Source: Oscillospiraceae bacterium (GTDB lineage Bacteria > Bacillota > Clostridia > Oscillospirales > Oscillospiraceae). Taken from it: DNA of 5,847 nucleotides. Made by a program: the position numbers and the translations under genes. The stretch covers positions 1 to 5,847 of the forward strand of contig JAFSZQ010000098.1 in the NCBI GenBank assembly GCA_017458885.1. Direction: 5' to 3'. How positions within the stretch are numbered: the first letter of the stretch is position 1; the number at the start of each line of letters is the position of its first letter. Below the pieces are notes generated by a model. It was not told the origin of the DNA, searched no databases, and saw nothing but the letters and a program-made list of their open reading frames with translations. Shown in pieces: positions 5,355 through 5,847 of the stretch.

Positions 5355-5847
5355 TTATGCCTTGGGGGTCAGCTTCTCCGTCCCGCCCATGTACGGGCGC
5401 AGCACGGCGGGGATGCTCACGCTGCCGTCGGCTTGGAGATTGTTCTCGAGGAACGCGATGAGCATCCGCGGCGGGGCGACGACGGTGTTGTTGAGCGTGT
5501 GGGGGAGGTAGGTCTTGCCGTCCTCGCCCTTGACGCGGATCTTCAGCCGCCGCGCCTGCGCGTCGCCGAGGTTGGAGCAGGAGCAGACCTCAAAGTACTT
5601 CTGCTGGCGCGGCGACCACGCCTCGATGTCGCAGGACTTGACCTTGAGGTCGGCAAGGTCGCCGGAGCAGCACTCGAGCTGGCGCACGGGGATGTCCAGC
5701 GAGCGGAACAGCTCGACGCTGTACTGCCACATCTGGTCGTACCACTTCCTCGAGTCCTCGGGGCGGCAGACGACGATCATCTCCTGCTTCTCGAACTGGT
5801 GGATGCGGTACACGCCGCGCTCCTCGATGCCGTGCGCGCCCTTCTCC
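5355..5847 (-). CDS. serS: Seryl-tRNA synthetase, C-terminal part (5' end outside window)
   Basis: Class II aminoacyl-tRNA synthetase of the cytoplasm that charges tRNA-Ser with serine. Only the last 163 complete codons are in the window; the frame stays open to the edge, so the GTG at 5811-5813 is an internal Val codon and not the start. The visible part begins inside motif 2 (EERGVYRIHQFEKQEM, matching the family's RG-x-x-R-x-HQFEK-x-E block), continues through EAWSPRQQKYFEVCSCSN and DAQARR, which match the serine and ATP site region, and ends with VLRPYMGG, the usual C-terminal signature. Motif 3 reads TLNNTVVAPPRMLIAFLEN, where most bacterial SerRS have LNGSGLAvGR; the class-defining Arg is kept. 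The N-terminal tRNA-binding coiled coil is outside the window. The stop is TAA, followed by 52 bases before mscL. Identification is secure; whether this is the cell's only SerRS cannot be told. Confidence 0.95.
   Translation of the reverse strand, partial: EKGAHGIEERGVYRIHQFEKQEMIVVCRPEDSRKWYDQMWQYSVELFRSLDIPVRQLECCSGDLADLKVKSCDIEAWSPRQQKYFEVCSCSNLGDAQARRLKIRVKGEDGKTYLPHTLNNTVVAPPRMLIAFLENNLQADGSVSIPAVLRPYMGGTEKLTPKA

Noticed and set aside
5303..5370. Sigma-70 promoter for mscL
   Set aside because: A TATTAT is present on the minus strand, but the nearest TTGACA-like hexamer (CTGACC) is about 20 bases away and poor. Not enough to annotate.
1..5847. Mobile elements, CRISPR arrays, tRNA/rRNA genes, T-box leader for serS or aspS
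   Set aside because: No direct-repeat arrays, transposase-like proteins or RNA-gene signatures were seen. The gap before aspS is only 21 bases, too short for a T-box, and the serS leader is outside the window.

Overview
The window looks like a housekeeping stretch of a high-G+C member of the Clostridia (Firmicutes), perhaps an uncultured gut lineage of the Oscillospiraceae or Christensenellales type. The placement rests on recognisable clostridial protein types (the long AlaX-L editing protein, the MinD-like ATPase beside methylglyoxal synthase, this form of SerRS), on strong Shine-Dalgarno sites, and on a base composition that I judge by eye to be about two-thirds G+C. Species cannot be read from the sequence.

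All seven protein genes lie on the minus strand and read from high to low coordinates: serS (3' part only, 5847-5355), mscL (5302-4880), rsmG (4872-4180), a MinD-like ATPase gene (4168-3428), mgsA (3400-2984), aspS (2962-1196) and alaX (1199-51). Gaps are 52, 7, 11, 27 and 21 bases, followed by a 4-base ATGA overlap between aspS and alaX. No stretch over 300 bases lacks a gene. No internal terminator is visible, so the whole block could be one transcript. In two junctions the Shine-Dalgarno site includes the last bases of the upstream stop codon. After alaX the window ends in a perfect 12-bp inverted repeat, which may close the unit.

By function the set mixes translation (SerRS, AspRS, Ala-tRNA editing, 16S rRNA methylation) with membrane tension relief (MscL), a cell-positioning type ATPase (MinD-like) and a glycolytic overflow enzyme (MgsA). 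The order is not the textbook one: rsmG is followed by a MinD-like gene where many Firmicutes carry soj/parB, and aspS follows mgsA rather than hisS.

I see no mobile element, CRISPR array, RNA gene or new defence-type system. The points most worth a second look are: an MgsA that keeps the catalytic Asp but lacks the His and Asp of the usual active-site loop; its neighbour, a MinD-like ATPase that ends before the usual membrane-targeting helix and has no MinC or MinE next to it; a SerRS with a non-standard motif 3; and the translational overlap of aspS with alaX.
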